Below, one piece after another: positions 42,701-51,481 of a stretch of DNA of 64,000 bases. Position 1 is the first letter of the stretch. The number at the start of each line of letters is the position of its first letter. The DNA is from Marinobacterium sp. xm-d-530. GTDB taxonomy: Bacteria > Pseudomonadota > Gammaproteobacteria > Pseudomonadales > Balneatricaceae. Location: positions 274,451 to 338,450 of the forward strand of contig NZ_WBYM01000005.1 in the NCBI RefSeq assembly GCF_013283365.1. The letters run 5' to 3'. The notes under the pieces were generated by a model that saw only the letters and a program-made list of their open reading frames with translations, was not told the origin of the DNA and made no database searches. A program made the translations under genes and the position numbers.

Positions 42701-42794
42701 TTGAGCCGAGTGCAAATATCCCTCCCACTAACAAAACCAAAATCATTAGCCAGACATTAACCGGATTTTTAATAGAGTAGCGCGCGATATCCAT
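39756..42794 (-). CDS. RND-family efflux permease
   Basis: Proton-driven inner-membrane drug exporter of the AcrB/MexF-like HAE-1 superfamily, 1012 residues. Starts MDIARYSIKNPVNVWLMILV; two sets of six helices with large periplasmic loops; helix-4 region GAMVIAMGMLVDNAIVVAEG contains the proton-relay Asp (one of the usual two acidic positions in VDNAIVV). Duplicate half-signature near residue 925 is FGMLIKNAIVLLEEIDLQ. It follows its adaptor gene by 4 bases. Substrate cannot be told. Its stop lies only 31 bases from the IS5 right end. Confidence 0.93.
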   Translation of the reverse strand: MDIARYSIKNPVNVWLMILVLLVGGIFALGSIGRLEDPAFTIKQVQVVTQFPGASAEKVEHEITEPLEIAIQQMSQLHQLEAISKPGVSEITVEVKSTFDSDVLPQIWDELRKRLRDVEKNLPVGAQTPNVYDDFGDVYGIYYALSAPEFSPNELREFARIIRRELLVTEGVAKVQVSGVRQEQLVAYINPFELAGFGISFPDLSNLLADNLKPFNGGRIQVEGQKVRLLVENPVDRLDEIYNLSLVVPGTSRSIKIRDVAELRFEPLDIQPVLIRYQGHEAITLAVSALNDVNIVEVGERVNAKVEQLLSELPAGITLAPIYDQAALVDESVQGFINNLILSVTVVTLTLMAFMGWRSGMVVGSVLLITVMGTVLLMWLMGLQLERISLGAMVIAMGMLVDNAIVVAEGMMLRMRQGKSAIEAASFIVKRTQWPLLGATVIGIAAFSGIGLSDDATGEFLYSLFAVVMVSLLLSWVLAATVVPLFGKYFYKVGTEEESDTSNGIVYTGYLKVLTAALKLRWITVAVLLAITLVAYAGFGMVKQGFFPASNAPLFFVHYWGPQSQDIRQTADIVAKAESLILNSEHVVSVTSFIGRGADRFTLTYGPQQPNESYGFFLVRMESRDQIDALIEDLSARLPNVDLDAHFYTERMQFGPGGGAKIAARFSGPNTEVLRELAAKAEAVMLQDGQIRDIRHNWREKGMALNAHFDAFNAGIAGVSRTDFTQAIQYASIGVELGRLQDGDYSYSIRAKMAGLNVPEVDAIENSQVWSSGQREYIPFYQVSEGLELVNEETQIHRRNRLRTITVLAEPGFNETAGKAFTRIQPRIEAIPLPDGYSLEWGGEYESSRDAQQALGTGLPVGFLVMLLISVLLFGRVRQPLIIWLIVPMAAVGVVSGLLATDMPFGFMSLLGFLSLFGMLIKNAIVLLEEIDLQIAEGRAPNTAILTASASRLRPVALAAITTILGMAPLLSDAFFADMSVTIMGGLAFATVLTLIAVPVFYSIFYRVSYRK

Positions 42795-42798
42795 GCGA

Positions 42799-43878
42799 TT
42801 ACTCCGCCATGTAGGGTTTTACAATCAGACCATCGCGCATTTTGGCGCCACCTGCAGCAACTACACGCTCACCTAGCGCTATTTCACCATTCACTAATGC
42901 GTAACTTCCCTCAATCTGCAGCACATTGATGTTCACGCGGTTAACTGTGGAATCTGCATCGTTATAACGCCACACATGAAATCCTTCGGTATCGTTGCCC
43001 TGAAGCGCCGTAAATGGAACTAATACGCCGGTATCAACTGTTTTATTGCCTAATGTCACTTTAACAACTGCTCTTGCTCCGGGTGTTAAGCTGCTATCGC
43101 GTCCATCGGCTGCAAACACCACCTTATATGTTTGCGTTATTGGATCAGGTTGCGTAGCGTGTTCAACATATTGCAGCACATATTGCTTGTGCGGAGCAGA
43201 AACAATGCTCGCACTCGCCTCAACGGGAGAGCCTTTTTGATAGCTGCTGAGTAAACGTTCCGGTACATTAATATTGAAATAAAAGCGCGATACATCTTGT
43301 ACTTTAGCGACGGTTTCACCCGCGCGGACATAGCTATTATTTTCAACAATGCGCTCAGATACCTGTGCATCAAAAGGTGCCGTTAAAGTTGTATAACTCA
43401 GATCTTGTTGTGCCTTATCACGAGCGATAACCGCTAGCTCCCAAGCAGTTTTAGCATCGTCTAATTGAGCTTGAGACGACAACCCTTTCTCAAACGTAGA
43501 CGTAGTTCGAGCTAAATCTCTTTTCGCTTGATCCAATCGCGCTGTGGTTTCACGTAATCGCTGTTCAAACGGCGTTGGATCGATTTGAGCTAAAATTTCA
43601 CCTTGCTTGACAATAGTGCCCGTCAGCAGGTTCTCTTTAATTAATCTTCCCGAAACTTCAAAGCTCACTTCTAATGTTTTAACCGCTGACACTTCGGCGG
43701 GGAAGGCGCGTTCGGTTTGATTTGGATTACTGATCGTTTCAACCAGTTTGACTGCTTGCACCTGGGCTTGCTCAACCTCTGCCTTAGGTGCATCACTGCA
43801 GGCAGACAGCACCAGTAATGACGCCGAAAGCGCTAACGCAACGACTCCCTTGCATTTTGGTAAATATTGAAAACTCAT
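42799..43878 (-). CDS. RND efflux periplasmic adaptor (membrane fusion protein)
   Basis: Lipoprotein adaptor that couples the RND pump to an outer-membrane channel. Lipobox LLVLSAC (Cys27). HlyD-type barrel-sandwich hybrid: GRLIKENLLTGTIVKQGEILAQIDP, alpha-helical hairpin about residues 110-150 (RLDQAKRDLARTTSTF), and APFDAQVSERIVENNSYVRAGE. First gene of a two-gene operon; no outer-membrane factor and no adjacent intact regulator are present, so the pump would depend on a TolC-like protein encoded elsewhere. Confidence 0.93.
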   Translation of the reverse strand: MSFQYLPKCKGVVALALSASLLVLSACSDAPKAEVEQAQVQAVKLVETISNPNQTERAFPAEVSAVKTLEVSFEVSGRLIKENLLTGTIVKQGEILAQIDPTPFEQRLRETTARLDQAKRDLARTTSTFEKGLSSQAQLDDAKTAWELAVIARDKAQQDLSYTTLTAPFDAQVSERIVENNSYVRAGETVAKVQDVSRFYFNINVPERLLSSYQKGSPVEASASIVSAPHKQYVLQYVEHATQPDPITQTYKVVFAADGRDSSLTPGARAVVKVTLGNKTVDTGVLVPFTALQGNDTEGFHVWRYNDADSTVNRVNINVLQIEGSYALVNGEIALGERVVAAGGAKMRDGLIVKPYMAE

Positions 43879-43909
43879 TTTTGTTCCATTGCTTGTATCG
43901 CGTTATGTC

Positions 43910-44164
43910 TCATATCAAGTTGTGTAAATGGGTCTTATTTTCATCCCATAACATTCTGTGGCATCTGAATTTAACCAATCGTTCGCAAAGCACATTTATA
44001 GCTTGACCATCATCATCTTGTTGAAACTCTTTGACCCAGCGACCAATGATTTGCTGACTCACATCCAACATTCTGGCCACTTCTGTTCGTGTGTGACCTT
44101 GTTCTAGCACCAAGCTCACAGCATCCAATTTAAATTCTTTCGTATACCGCTTTCTTCCGGTCAT
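43910..44164 (-). pseudogene. IS3-type transposase OrfA remnant
   Basis: The first about 55 residues (MTGRKRYTKEFKLDAVSLVL, then ARMLDVSQQIIGRWVKEF) are the helix-turn-helix domain of an IS3-family OrfA. Homology then ends at DDDGQA and continues as unrelated residues, and no OrfB follows before the RND adaptor promoter region. It is a truncated insertion-sequence fragment sitting where a pump regulator would often be. Confidence 0.75.
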
Positions 44165-44466
44165 TTACTTTCTCCAGCTAAGGTTTAATTATATACTTAA
44201 CTGGACTGAAATTAGATCTCTCTGTTGGATTGGTTAAAGAATAATCCTCAGAAAATTCAATATTTTTCTGGATTTAAACGTCTGCTTCTAGGAATATTAG
44301 ATATTTCTTAAGGACCGCTATGGGCCAGCACTCGTCGCTAAAGGGCTGGCTTTTATCGTCTGCTGAAGAGGTGGCGCCGTGGATTCTAACTGCACTACTT
44401 GAGCAAGAACTTCGCCGGACTATCTTCACGTCCAAATCGAAATCTAACTGATAGACCTCCGCGAGG
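44165..44466. other. Gap between IS remnant and toxin-antitoxin locus
   Basis: AT-rich stretch with no recognised gene, apart from the short frame described separately. A hairpin GCCAGC/GCTGGC at about 44325-44352 followed by TTTTA resembles a weak terminator on the plus strand. Confidence 0.4.
44320..44451 (+). CDS. Possible 43-residue peptide, unknown
   Basis: Short frame MGQHSSLKGWLLSSAEEV... ending TSKSKSN, preceded by AAGGA five bases before its ATG. An amphipathic middle segment (EEVAPWILTALLEQELRR) looks protein-like. It lies just upstream of the antitoxin promoter on the same strand. Could be chance; a hairpin overlaps its first codons. Confidence 0.25.
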   Translation: MGQHSSLKGWLLSSAEEVAPWILTALLEQELRRTIFTSKSKSN

Positions 44467-44495
44467 TTGCGAGTATCTCAATTGAGATACATAAT
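44467..44495 (+). promoter_or_regulatory. Promoter with embedded palindromic operator for the relBE-type locus
   Basis: -35 TTGCGA (44467-44472) and -10 CATAAT (44490-44495) are separated by exactly 17 bp, and that spacer together with the first -10 base forms the perfect 18-bp palindrome GTATCTCAATTGAGATAC (44473-44490). This is the expected geometry for autorepression by an antitoxin dimer. The antitoxin ATG is 26 bases downstream, after a TTGGAGG ribosome site. Confidence 0.8.
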
Positions 44496-44520
44496 ACTGT
44501 TACTACTTGGAGGATCAGTT

Positions 44521-44814
44521 ATGGCTCACTCATCAATGTTACACGTTCGCGTCGACGACCAGCTGAAAACCGAAGCAACTGAAACTCTAGCTAACTTCGG
44601 ATTGACCGTTTCCGACGCGGTAAGGATTTTGCTCACCAGAATTACTAAAGAAGGCGGCTTGCCAGCTGGGCTCACCTCAGATCCTGAAGCTCACGATGCC
44701 TGGTTTCGAGAAAAAGTGAATGAAGCTCTGCAAGATAATCGTCCTACCGTTGCCCATAAGGACGTAATGGATGAGGTTCAAGCAATGATCGACAGGAAAC
44801 GTCGCGGTGCCTGA
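44521..44814 (+). CDS. RelB/DinJ-family antitoxin
   Basis: The 97-residue antitoxin has an N-terminal ribbon-helix-helix DNA-binding segment (SMLHVRVDDQLKTEATETL then FGLTVSDAVRILLTRI) typical of RelB/DinJ, and a C-terminal part that wraps the toxin. GGAGG lies 6 bases before the ATG; an in-frame start 18 codons earlier falls in the promoter and was rejected. Its 3' end overlaps the toxin start by 8 bases. Confidence 0.92.
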   Translation: MAHSSMLHVRVDDQLKTEATETLANFGLTVSDAVRILLTRITKEGGLPAGLTSDPEAHDAWFREKVNEALQDNRPTVAHKDVMDEVQAMIDRKRRGA

Positions 44815-45094
44815 ACTTGAATGGCTAGAGCCTGCCCGTGCCGATCTACTGTCGATAATCGAATACATTGCAGATGATAATCCTGATGCGGCCCAACGTG
44901 TAAAGGATGACATTGAATACAAAGTAACAAGATTACAAGACTTCCCCAGAATGGGGCGGCCTGGGCGGGTAGAAGGCACCCGAGAGTTAGTCATCTGGAC
45001 AAATCATGTAGTCGTCTACGACGAAAACGCGATCTCTGTACGGATTCTGCGGGTATTGCACACCGCACAGCAATGGCCACCTTCTACCGAGTAA
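44807..45094 (+). CDS. RelE/ParE-family toxin
   Basis: The 95-residue toxin of the RelE/ParE superfamily begins at GTG (MPELEWLEPARADLLSIIEY). Family features: the two-helix N-terminal hairpin, the turn FPRMGRPGRVEGTREL and the C-terminal strand VRILRVLHTAQQWP. The ParE-like strand pattern means gyrase poisoning is as likely as ribosome-dependent mRNA cleavage. Overlap with the antitoxin ensures coupled translation. Confidence 0.92.
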   Translation: MPELEWLEPARADLLSIIEYIADDNPDAAQRVKDDIEYKVTRLQDFPRMGRPGRVEGTRELVIWTNHVVVYDENAISVRILRVLHTAQQWPPSTE

Positions 45095-45157
45095 TTTGTA
45101 GCTGACCAACGGTAACCCACTGCAGCTAAAAGGCCACTTTATTGAAGACGGATCTTT

Positions 45158-45772
45158 TTACACGTCAGTCTGCTCAGCTAAAACTAACGCATCGTCCAGC
45201 TCTACGCCCAGGTACCGCACAGTACTATCCAACTTGGAGTGTCCCAAAAGAAGCTGCACAGCACGCAGATCATGAGTCCGGCGGTAAATCAGCGTGGGCT
45301 TTGTTCTTCGCATTGTATGCGTCCCATAATCGCAGGGATCGAGTCCGACACTCGTGACCCACTTATCGACGATTCGTGCGTATTGGCGCGTAGAGATGGG
45401 CCGACCGCGGCTAATCCTACTCGGAAATAGAAAGTCATTACTGCCTAACCCTTTCTCATCGATCCATACACGAAGAGATTTACGCGTCTCCTCAGTGATC
45501 TCGAATTGCACCGGCCGCCCCGTTTTCTTTTGAACGACAATGGCTCTGCGCTGGATGGTGTTTCCGTGGCTAATATCCTTCACCCTCAGCCCGACCAAAT
45601 CACAGCCTCTGAGCTTACTGTCTATCGCCAAGTTGAACATCGCCAAATCGCGGGTCTGTCCTGCGAGCTCAAGACGGATACGGATTCCCCATATCTCTTT
45701 AAGCTTCAGTGGGCGTTTCTGTCCGAGTAGTTTGCCTTTATTCCAGGGTACATTCTGATTTTCTTCACTCAT
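45158..45772 (-). CDS. Minimal tyrosine recombinase/integrase
   Basis: A compact 204-residue protein that is almost only the catalytic domain: Arg55 (SKLRGCDLVGL), Lys82/83 (VVQKKTGRP), His152-x2-Arg155 (THTMRRT), His178 (LLGHSKLD) and nucleophile Tyr187 (VRYLGVE) are all present. The usual about 90-residue SAM-like core-binding domain is missing, with only about 45 residues before the catalytic region. Start chosen at MSEENQNVPW with GAGG 8 bases upstream. It sits convergent to the toxin gene at the right edge of the island. Confidence 0.9.
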   Translation of the reverse strand: MSEENQNVPWNKGKLLGQKRPLKLKEIWGIRIRLELAGQTRDLAMFNLAIDSKLRGCDLVGLRVKDISHGNTIQRRAIVVQKKTGRPVQFEITEETRKSLRVWIDEKGLGSNDFLFPSRISRGRPISTRQYARIVDKWVTSVGLDPCDYGTHTMRRTKPTLIYRRTHDLRAVQLLLGHSKLDSTVRYLGVELDDALVLAEQTDV

Positions 45773-45820
45773 TATTTTATCCTCGTAAGTATCACGAAGA
45801 AGTATTGATGAGCATTTCAC

Positions 45821-45991
45821 CCCTTGCTGGCGAACGAGATCAAAGGTCTGCTTTTGGGTGATTTGAATCAGTGAAACAATGCGTTTTTACTGAGCTGCAA
45901 CTCAATCTCGAGAGAGTACTTAGGTCCGGTTTGGGTCGAATGCTGCCTTTAAAGAGACTTTTAGAATGAGAATAAAACCCCCTGTAGGCAT
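45821..45991. other. Non-coding right edge of the island
   Basis: No gene, tRNA or clear attachment repeat seen between the integrase and the adk terminator. It presumably holds the integrase promoter. Confidence 0.4.
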
Positions 45992-46019
45992 AAAAAAACC
46001 GCACTAATAAGTGCGGTTT
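45992..46019 (-). terminator. Rho-independent terminator of adk
   Basis: Nine-base stem AAACCGCAC/GTGCGGTTT, 6-base loop, seven-base T-tract on the minus strand; 20 bases after the adk stop. Confidence 0.92.
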
Positions 46020-46039
46020 AATTTACCGTAGCTCTGATA

Positions 46040-46953
<914 letters not shown>

Positions 46954-47775
46954 CTATTTTTTAGATTTCTCGATCTTTTTGGCTTCATCCCACCAAGCGT
47001 CTAACTCTTCTAGCGAAAACTCTCTCCAATCCTTACCACTGGCTAGTACCCTATCCTCGACATGGTTGAAGCGACGTTCAAATTTAAGGTTGGTATTACG
47101 AACAGCCTGCTCGGGATCGACTGATAATTTTCGTGCAAGATTGGCGTTAACAAATAGTAGGTCACCTAACTCTTCGCGAACCGCACCCAAATCACCTTGC
47201 TGCATCGCTTCGCGGAGCTCTTGGATCTCCTCTTCAATCTTATCCAGCACACCGGTAGCATCATCCCAATCAAACCCCACCTTAGAGGCACGTTTGGTTA
47301 GCTTTACGGCACGACTCATAGCCGGCAGTGTCGTTGGTACCTCATCTAAAACACGGGCACGATCTTTACTTTCGCGCTCCTGCTCTTTGATGCGCTCCCA
47401 CTGTGCATTCACAGTTTGCTGATCTATTTCAACCGACTCAGCACTGTCACGTAACTGACCTGTTGGAAAGACGTGAGGATGGCGACGCACCAGCTTACTG
47501 CAGAGTTGATCAACCACTTCATGAAGATCAAATAGGGATTGCTCTTTACCCAGTTGCGAATAGAAGATGACCTGAAACAGTAGATCACCCAACTCATCTT
47601 TTAGATGAGGCCAATCCTGTCGTTCGATGGTATCAGCTACTTCGTAAGCCTCTTCAAGGGTATGAGGTACGATTGAAGCAAAGGTCTGCTCCAGATCCCA
47701 TGGACAACCGGTTTTAGGGTCACGCAAACGCTCCATCAGGTAGATGAGGTCATCCAGGGTATAGCGATGACTCAT
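46954..47775 (-). CDS. mazG: Nucleoside triphosphate pyrophosphohydrolase MazG
   Basis: Hydrolyses NTPs to NMP and PPi; in E. coli it lowers ppGpp and cleans the nucleotide pool. Two MazG domains: N-terminal with CPWDLEQTFASIVPHTLEEAYE and the metal-binding E-x2-E pattern (KDELGDLLFQVIFYS), C-terminal with IEEEIQELREAM and REELGDLLFVNANLAR. Length 273. It overlaps the relA stop by one base, consistent with the known relA-mazG pairing in stringent control. Confidence 0.97.
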   Translation of the reverse strand: MSHRYTLDDLIYLMERLRDPKTGCPWDLEQTFASIVPHTLEEAYEVADTIERQDWPHLKDELGDLLFQVIFYSQLGKEQSLFDLHEVVDQLCSKLVRRHPHVFPTGQLRDSAESVEIDQQTVNAQWERIKEQERESKDRARVLDEVPTTLPAMSRAVKLTKRASKVGFDWDDATGVLDKIEEEIQELREAMQQGDLGAVREELGDLLFVNANLARKLSVDPEQAVRNTNLKFERRFNHVEDRVLASGKDWREFSLEELDAWWDEAKKIEKSKK

Positions 47776-50039
47776 TAATGAACCCCTGAGCGTTCACGGC
47801 GAACGTCACTGACATTCGGAATTTGATTGATCTTATCCATAACTTTGCCAAGCTTATCGAGTCGACCTATCTCAAGGGTCAGCGCCAAATTCGCTTCATT
47901 ACTGCTCTTATCCGTCAGCGTGTTAGCCGACAATATATTGATTCGCTCGTTCGCTAAGATGGTCATAACATCGCGCAACAGTCCTGATCGGTCAAAGGCC
48001 TCTATGACAATATCGACTGGGTAGGTGGCTTCAGCCTCCTCTTCCCAAGCCACTTGAACAATTTTACTGGGCTCTACCTCGCGCAGGTGTTGCAGCTCTT
48101 TACAATCTTCACGGTGGATCGAGACACCCCGACCCTGAGTCACGAAACCAGCAATGGCATCGCCGTGAATCGGCTTACAACAACTAGCAAACTGTGTCAT
48201 CAAGCTGCCGACGCCAACCACATGGACACCAGAGTCACTCGACTTACTCTGTTTTGGTGACGAAGCTGGAACATCCAGATCCAATTGTGAATCACGTTCG
48301 GCCTGCTCTTCACGCGCTTGTGCAGCTGAGATCACTTGCGAGATTCTTAAATCACCAGCACCGAGGGCCGCAAACATGTTCTCATTGGAAAGGAACTTAA
48401 GACGTTGTGCGATATCCGATAGGTCTACCTCAGTGGCGTCTAATGCCAATCGCTTAAACTCACGCTGAATCATCTCTTTACCCGCATCCACATTTTGATC
48501 ACGAGCCTGAGTCTTAAACCAATGAGCAATCTTAGCTCTACCCTTAGAGGTTTTTACATAACCTAGGTTGGTGTTGAGCCAATCACGACTTGGGCGCTCT
48601 TCTGGGCCTGTCATGATCTCAACTTGATCACCAGTCTGCAGCGCGCGGTTGAGCGGAACAATACGACCCGAGACACGTGCACCTCGACAGCGGTGACCGA
48701 TTTCCGTGTGCACACGGTAAGCAAAATCAACTGGGGTAGCGCCAGCAGGAAGATCAATGACGTGCCCTTCTGGCGTGAATACATAGACACGATCCTGGGT
48801 CACATCGGAGTGGAGAATATCACCCAATGATTCAGTATCGCCCAGTTCGTCATGCCACTCGAGAACCTGGCGTAACCAAGAGATCTTCTCTTCATAGCCA
48901 TCGGCGCGACTCGCTGTATCTGTCCCTTTGTAGAGGTGGTGAGCACAGACACCTAGCTCAGCCTCTTCATGCATGTCAAAGGTGCGAATCTGAATCTCTA
49001 CTGCCTGTGATTCAGGACCGAATACCGCGGTATGCAGTGAACGATAACCGTTGGGTTTTGGTGATGCGATGTAGTCATCAAATTCGTGCGGGATATTTCG
49101 CCATGCGCCATGAACTATGCCCAGCACGGTGTAACAATCACGAATTTCTGGCACCAATATACGCAGGGCACGGACATCGTAAACCTGATTGAATTCGATA
49201 TTCTTACGCTGCATCTTTCGCCAGATACTGTAGATGTGTTTAGCGCGGCCAGAAACCTGACCATCAATACCTACCTCTACAAGTTTCTCTTCGAGCAGCT
49301 TAATGACACTGTCGATGTACTCTTGACGCGCAAGACGCTTTTCAGCAAGTAGCTTTGCTATGTGTTTGTAATCATTAGGTTTTAGATATCGAAATGAGAG
49401 ATCTTCTAATTCCCATTTGATGTGGCCGATACCCAACCGATGCGCTAATGGGGCGTAAATATCGAACACTTCACGTGCAACGATGTAACGTTTACGTCGA
49501 TCCGCATCTTTTACTGCACGAATCGCGCAGGTCCGCTCAGCCAGTTTGATGAGTGCAACGCGAACATCGTCCACCATGGCGACCAGCATCTTACGAACGT
49601 TGTCGACCTGACTGCCGCCAGTGCCTAACACGCCCTCTTCATCACGTGGATTTTTGCGACTGCCAATTGCAGCCATCTGCAAGACACCGCGCAGAAGACG
49701 AGCGATTTCAGCACCGAATTTAGCTTTAACCCGGTCGATTGATAGTCGCTCTTCTCGCACTGCACGGTAAAGCACACCGGCTACCAGAGCCTCTTCTGTC
49801 TGCTGCAGGTCAACGAGGATCTGGACCATCTCCAGACCAGTAAGATAGGCGTTTTGCCCCAGTGACCAGACATCATGAGTTGAGCTCTCTTCATTCAAGG
49901 AGGCTTCAACTAATTCGCATGCCTGACGGAAACGCGCTTCATCTTCGAATGTATAACGGTTAGATAGAATCTCTAACCAACGATCCAGATCAACGGATCC
50001 ATCTTCACGGACCGGTTGATCGTCACGAACCTTAACCAA
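47775..50039 (-). CDS. relA: GTP pyrophosphokinase RelA
   Basis: Ribosome-associated (p)ppGpp synthetase of the stringent response. The N-terminal hydrolase-like domain lacks the HD metal site (GVLYRAVREERL where hydrolases have HDVVED), so it is RelA and not SpoT. Synthetase domain with YDVRALRILV and YRSLHTAVFGPES; TGS domain (VYVFTPEGHVIDLP); C-terminal zinc-finger-type CCKPIHGDAI and ACT domain. Length 754. Preceded at 90 bases by cysM; rlmD, often between them in pseudomonads, is absent. Confidence 0.97.
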   Translation of the reverse strand: MVKVRDDQPVREDGSVDLDRWLEILSNRYTFEDEARFRQACELVEASLNEESSTHDVWSLGQNAYLTGLEMVQILVDLQQTEEALVAGVLYRAVREERLSIDRVKAKFGAEIARLLRGVLQMAAIGSRKNPRDEEGVLGTGGSQVDNVRKMLVAMVDDVRVALIKLAERTCAIRAVKDADRRKRYIVAREVFDIYAPLAHRLGIGHIKWELEDLSFRYLKPNDYKHIAKLLAEKRLARQEYIDSVIKLLEEKLVEVGIDGQVSGRAKHIYSIWRKMQRKNIEFNQVYDVRALRILVPEIRDCYTVLGIVHGAWRNIPHEFDDYIASPKPNGYRSLHTAVFGPESQAVEIQIRTFDMHEEAELGVCAHHLYKGTDTASRADGYEEKISWLRQVLEWHDELGDTESLGDILHSDVTQDRVYVFTPEGHVIDLPAGATPVDFAYRVHTEIGHRCRGARVSGRIVPLNRALQTGDQVEIMTGPEERPSRDWLNTNLGYVKTSKGRAKIAHWFKTQARDQNVDAGKEMIQREFKRLALDATEVDLSDIAQRLKFLSNENMFAALGAGDLRISQVISAAQAREEQAERDSQLDLDVPASSPKQSKSSDSGVHVVGVGSLMTQFASCCKPIHGDAIAGFVTQGRGVSIHREDCKELQHLREVEPSKIVQVAWEEEAEATYPVDIVIEAFDRSGLLRDVMTILANERINILSANTLTDKSSNEANLALTLEIGRLDKLGKVMDKINQIPNVSDVRRERSGVH

Positions 50040-50129
50040 TGTAGGCTACTCCTGTATTGCGAGTAGCGAGCTGATACCCTAGCTCAAACTCATAAAAACG
50101 GCGTCAATATTAGAACGACGGGGCTTAAC

Positions 50130-51035
50130 CTAGGATGACTTAGAGAAGACACCTGTCGAAAGATAACGATCGCCTCTATCACAAATAATGGCGACGATTA
50201 CTGCATTTTCAACCTCTTGAGCCAATCTTAGCGCGCCAGCAACGGAACCACCTGACGAAACACCACAGAAAATACCCTCTTCGGTCGCTAAACGACGCAT
50301 CATGACTTCAGCATCCGCCTGATCAACATCCAATACACGATCGACACGACTCTCTTCGAATATCGTTGGTAGATACTCTTTTGGCCAACGACGTATGCCA
50401 GGGATTTGAGACCCTTCAGAGGGTTGAAGACCAACAATTTGAACGCTTGGATTCTGCTCTTTAAGGTAGCGCGAGGTCCCCATGATGGTACCTGTAGTTC
50501 CCATAGAGCTGACAAAGTGTGTGATAGTTCCTGAGGTTTGTTGCCAGATTTCAGGCCCTGTTGTGCGGTAGTGCGCTTCAGGATTATCTAAGTTACCAAA
50601 CTGATTTAGAACCTTGCCTTCACCACGCGCTTGCATTGCCTCGGCCAAGTCTCGAGCACCTTCCATGCCCTCCTCTTTTGTCACCTCAATCAACTCTGCA
50701 CCATAAGCACTCATAGCCGATTTACGCTCTTCGCTCATGTTATTCGGCATGATCAGTTTAAGCGTATACCCCTTGATTGCAGCGGCCATCGCCAACGCGA
50801 TACCGGTATTGCCAGAAGTCGCCTCGATCAATGTATCACCTGGTGCGATCTCGCCTCGCTCTTCGGCTAGAGTGATCATACTCAAGGCAGGACGATCCTT
50901 AACGGAGCCCGCAGGGTTATTACCCTCTAATTTACAGAGAATGGTGTTGCTATTTGGCGCTTCGATACGTTGCAGTCTGACTAGCGGTGTATTGCCAACC
51001 AGCTCAGCGATAGTAGGGTATTGAGTTGAGCTCAT
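50130..51035 (-). CDS. cysM: Cysteine synthase B
   Basis: PLP enzyme making L-cysteine from O-acetylserine and sulfide or thiosulfate. PLP Lys in NPAGSVKDRPALSM near residue 44, phosphate-binding loop TSGNTGIALA (about 69) and GVSSGGSVAGAL (about 258). CysM rather than CysK is indicated by SVKDRPAL and the shorter length of 301. Confidence 0.95.
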   Translation of the reverse strand: MSSTQYPTIAELVGNTPLVRLQRIEAPNSNTILCKLEGNNPAGSVKDRPALSMITLAEERGEIAPGDTLIEATSGNTGIALAMAAAIKGYTLKLIMPNNMSEERKSAMSAYGAELIEVTKEEGMEGARDLAEAMQARGEGKVLNQFGNLDNPEAHYRTTGPEIWQQTSGTITHFVSSMGTTGTIMGTSRYLKEQNPSVQIVGLQPSEGSQIPGIRRWPKEYLPTIFEESRVDRVLDVDQADAEVMMRRLATEEGIFCGVSSGGSVAGALRLAQEVENAVIVAIICDRGDRYLSTGVFSKSS

Positions 51036-51106
51036 CTCTAATCCGTTATAAGAATTGATTTTATTATTCGATTATATCAGGGGAATTCCACCATCGAAAT
51101 GGTGAA

Positions 51107-51481
51107 TTAAGCCTGAGCGATTACTTGAGCAACCACATAGTGCTGCTCATCACTGTAGCTTAAAAACCACCGGGTAATGCCAAGTACCTCGGCGTGTTCT
51201 AGAGCTTTGTCAGTCACCAACAGATCAGGGCGACCTGCACTGTTCTTAACCACCTCGAGGTGCTGCCAGCTAACGCCTTTAGCGATACCTGTACCCAAGG
51301 CTTTAACGGCCGCTTCCTTCGCTGCAAAGCGTTTAGCTAAAAAACGCGCGGGTTGGCTAGATTGGTTGAACGCTTCCAACTCAGTGGGGGTCAATATTCT
51401 CTCAGCAAAACCGGGAGTTCGCTCAAGTGCGCGCTCCACTCTAGAGATTTCAAGAATATCGACACCGGTTCCAACAAGCAT
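51107..51481 (-). CDS. acpS: Holo-[acyl-carrier-protein] synthase
   Basis: Transfers 4'-phosphopantetheine from CoA to acyl carrier protein. Signature GTGVDILEISRVERAL with the metal Asp at residue 8, and RFAAKEAAVKALGTGI near residue 58. Length 124. Its ATG immediately follows the pdxJ stop (abutting). A hairpin (AATTCCACCAT/ATGGTGAATT, 51084-51108) overlaps the stop codon but lacks a T-tract. Confidence 0.96.
   Translation of the reverse strand: MLVGTGVDILEISRVERALERTPGFAERILTPTELEAFNQSSQPARFLAKRFAAKEAAVKALGTGIAKGVSWQHLEVVKNSAGRPDLLVTDKALEHAEVLGITRWFLSYSDEQHYVVAQVIAQA

Noticed and set aside
43910..44164. DNA-binding regulator for the RND operon
   Set aside because: The helix-turn-helix segment matches IS3-type OrfA transposases and the C-terminal part is non-homologous, so a transposase fragment is the better reading.
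45821..46039. tRNA or attachment site for the integrase
   Set aside because: No tRNA-like fold and no direct repeat matching the other end of the island was found.
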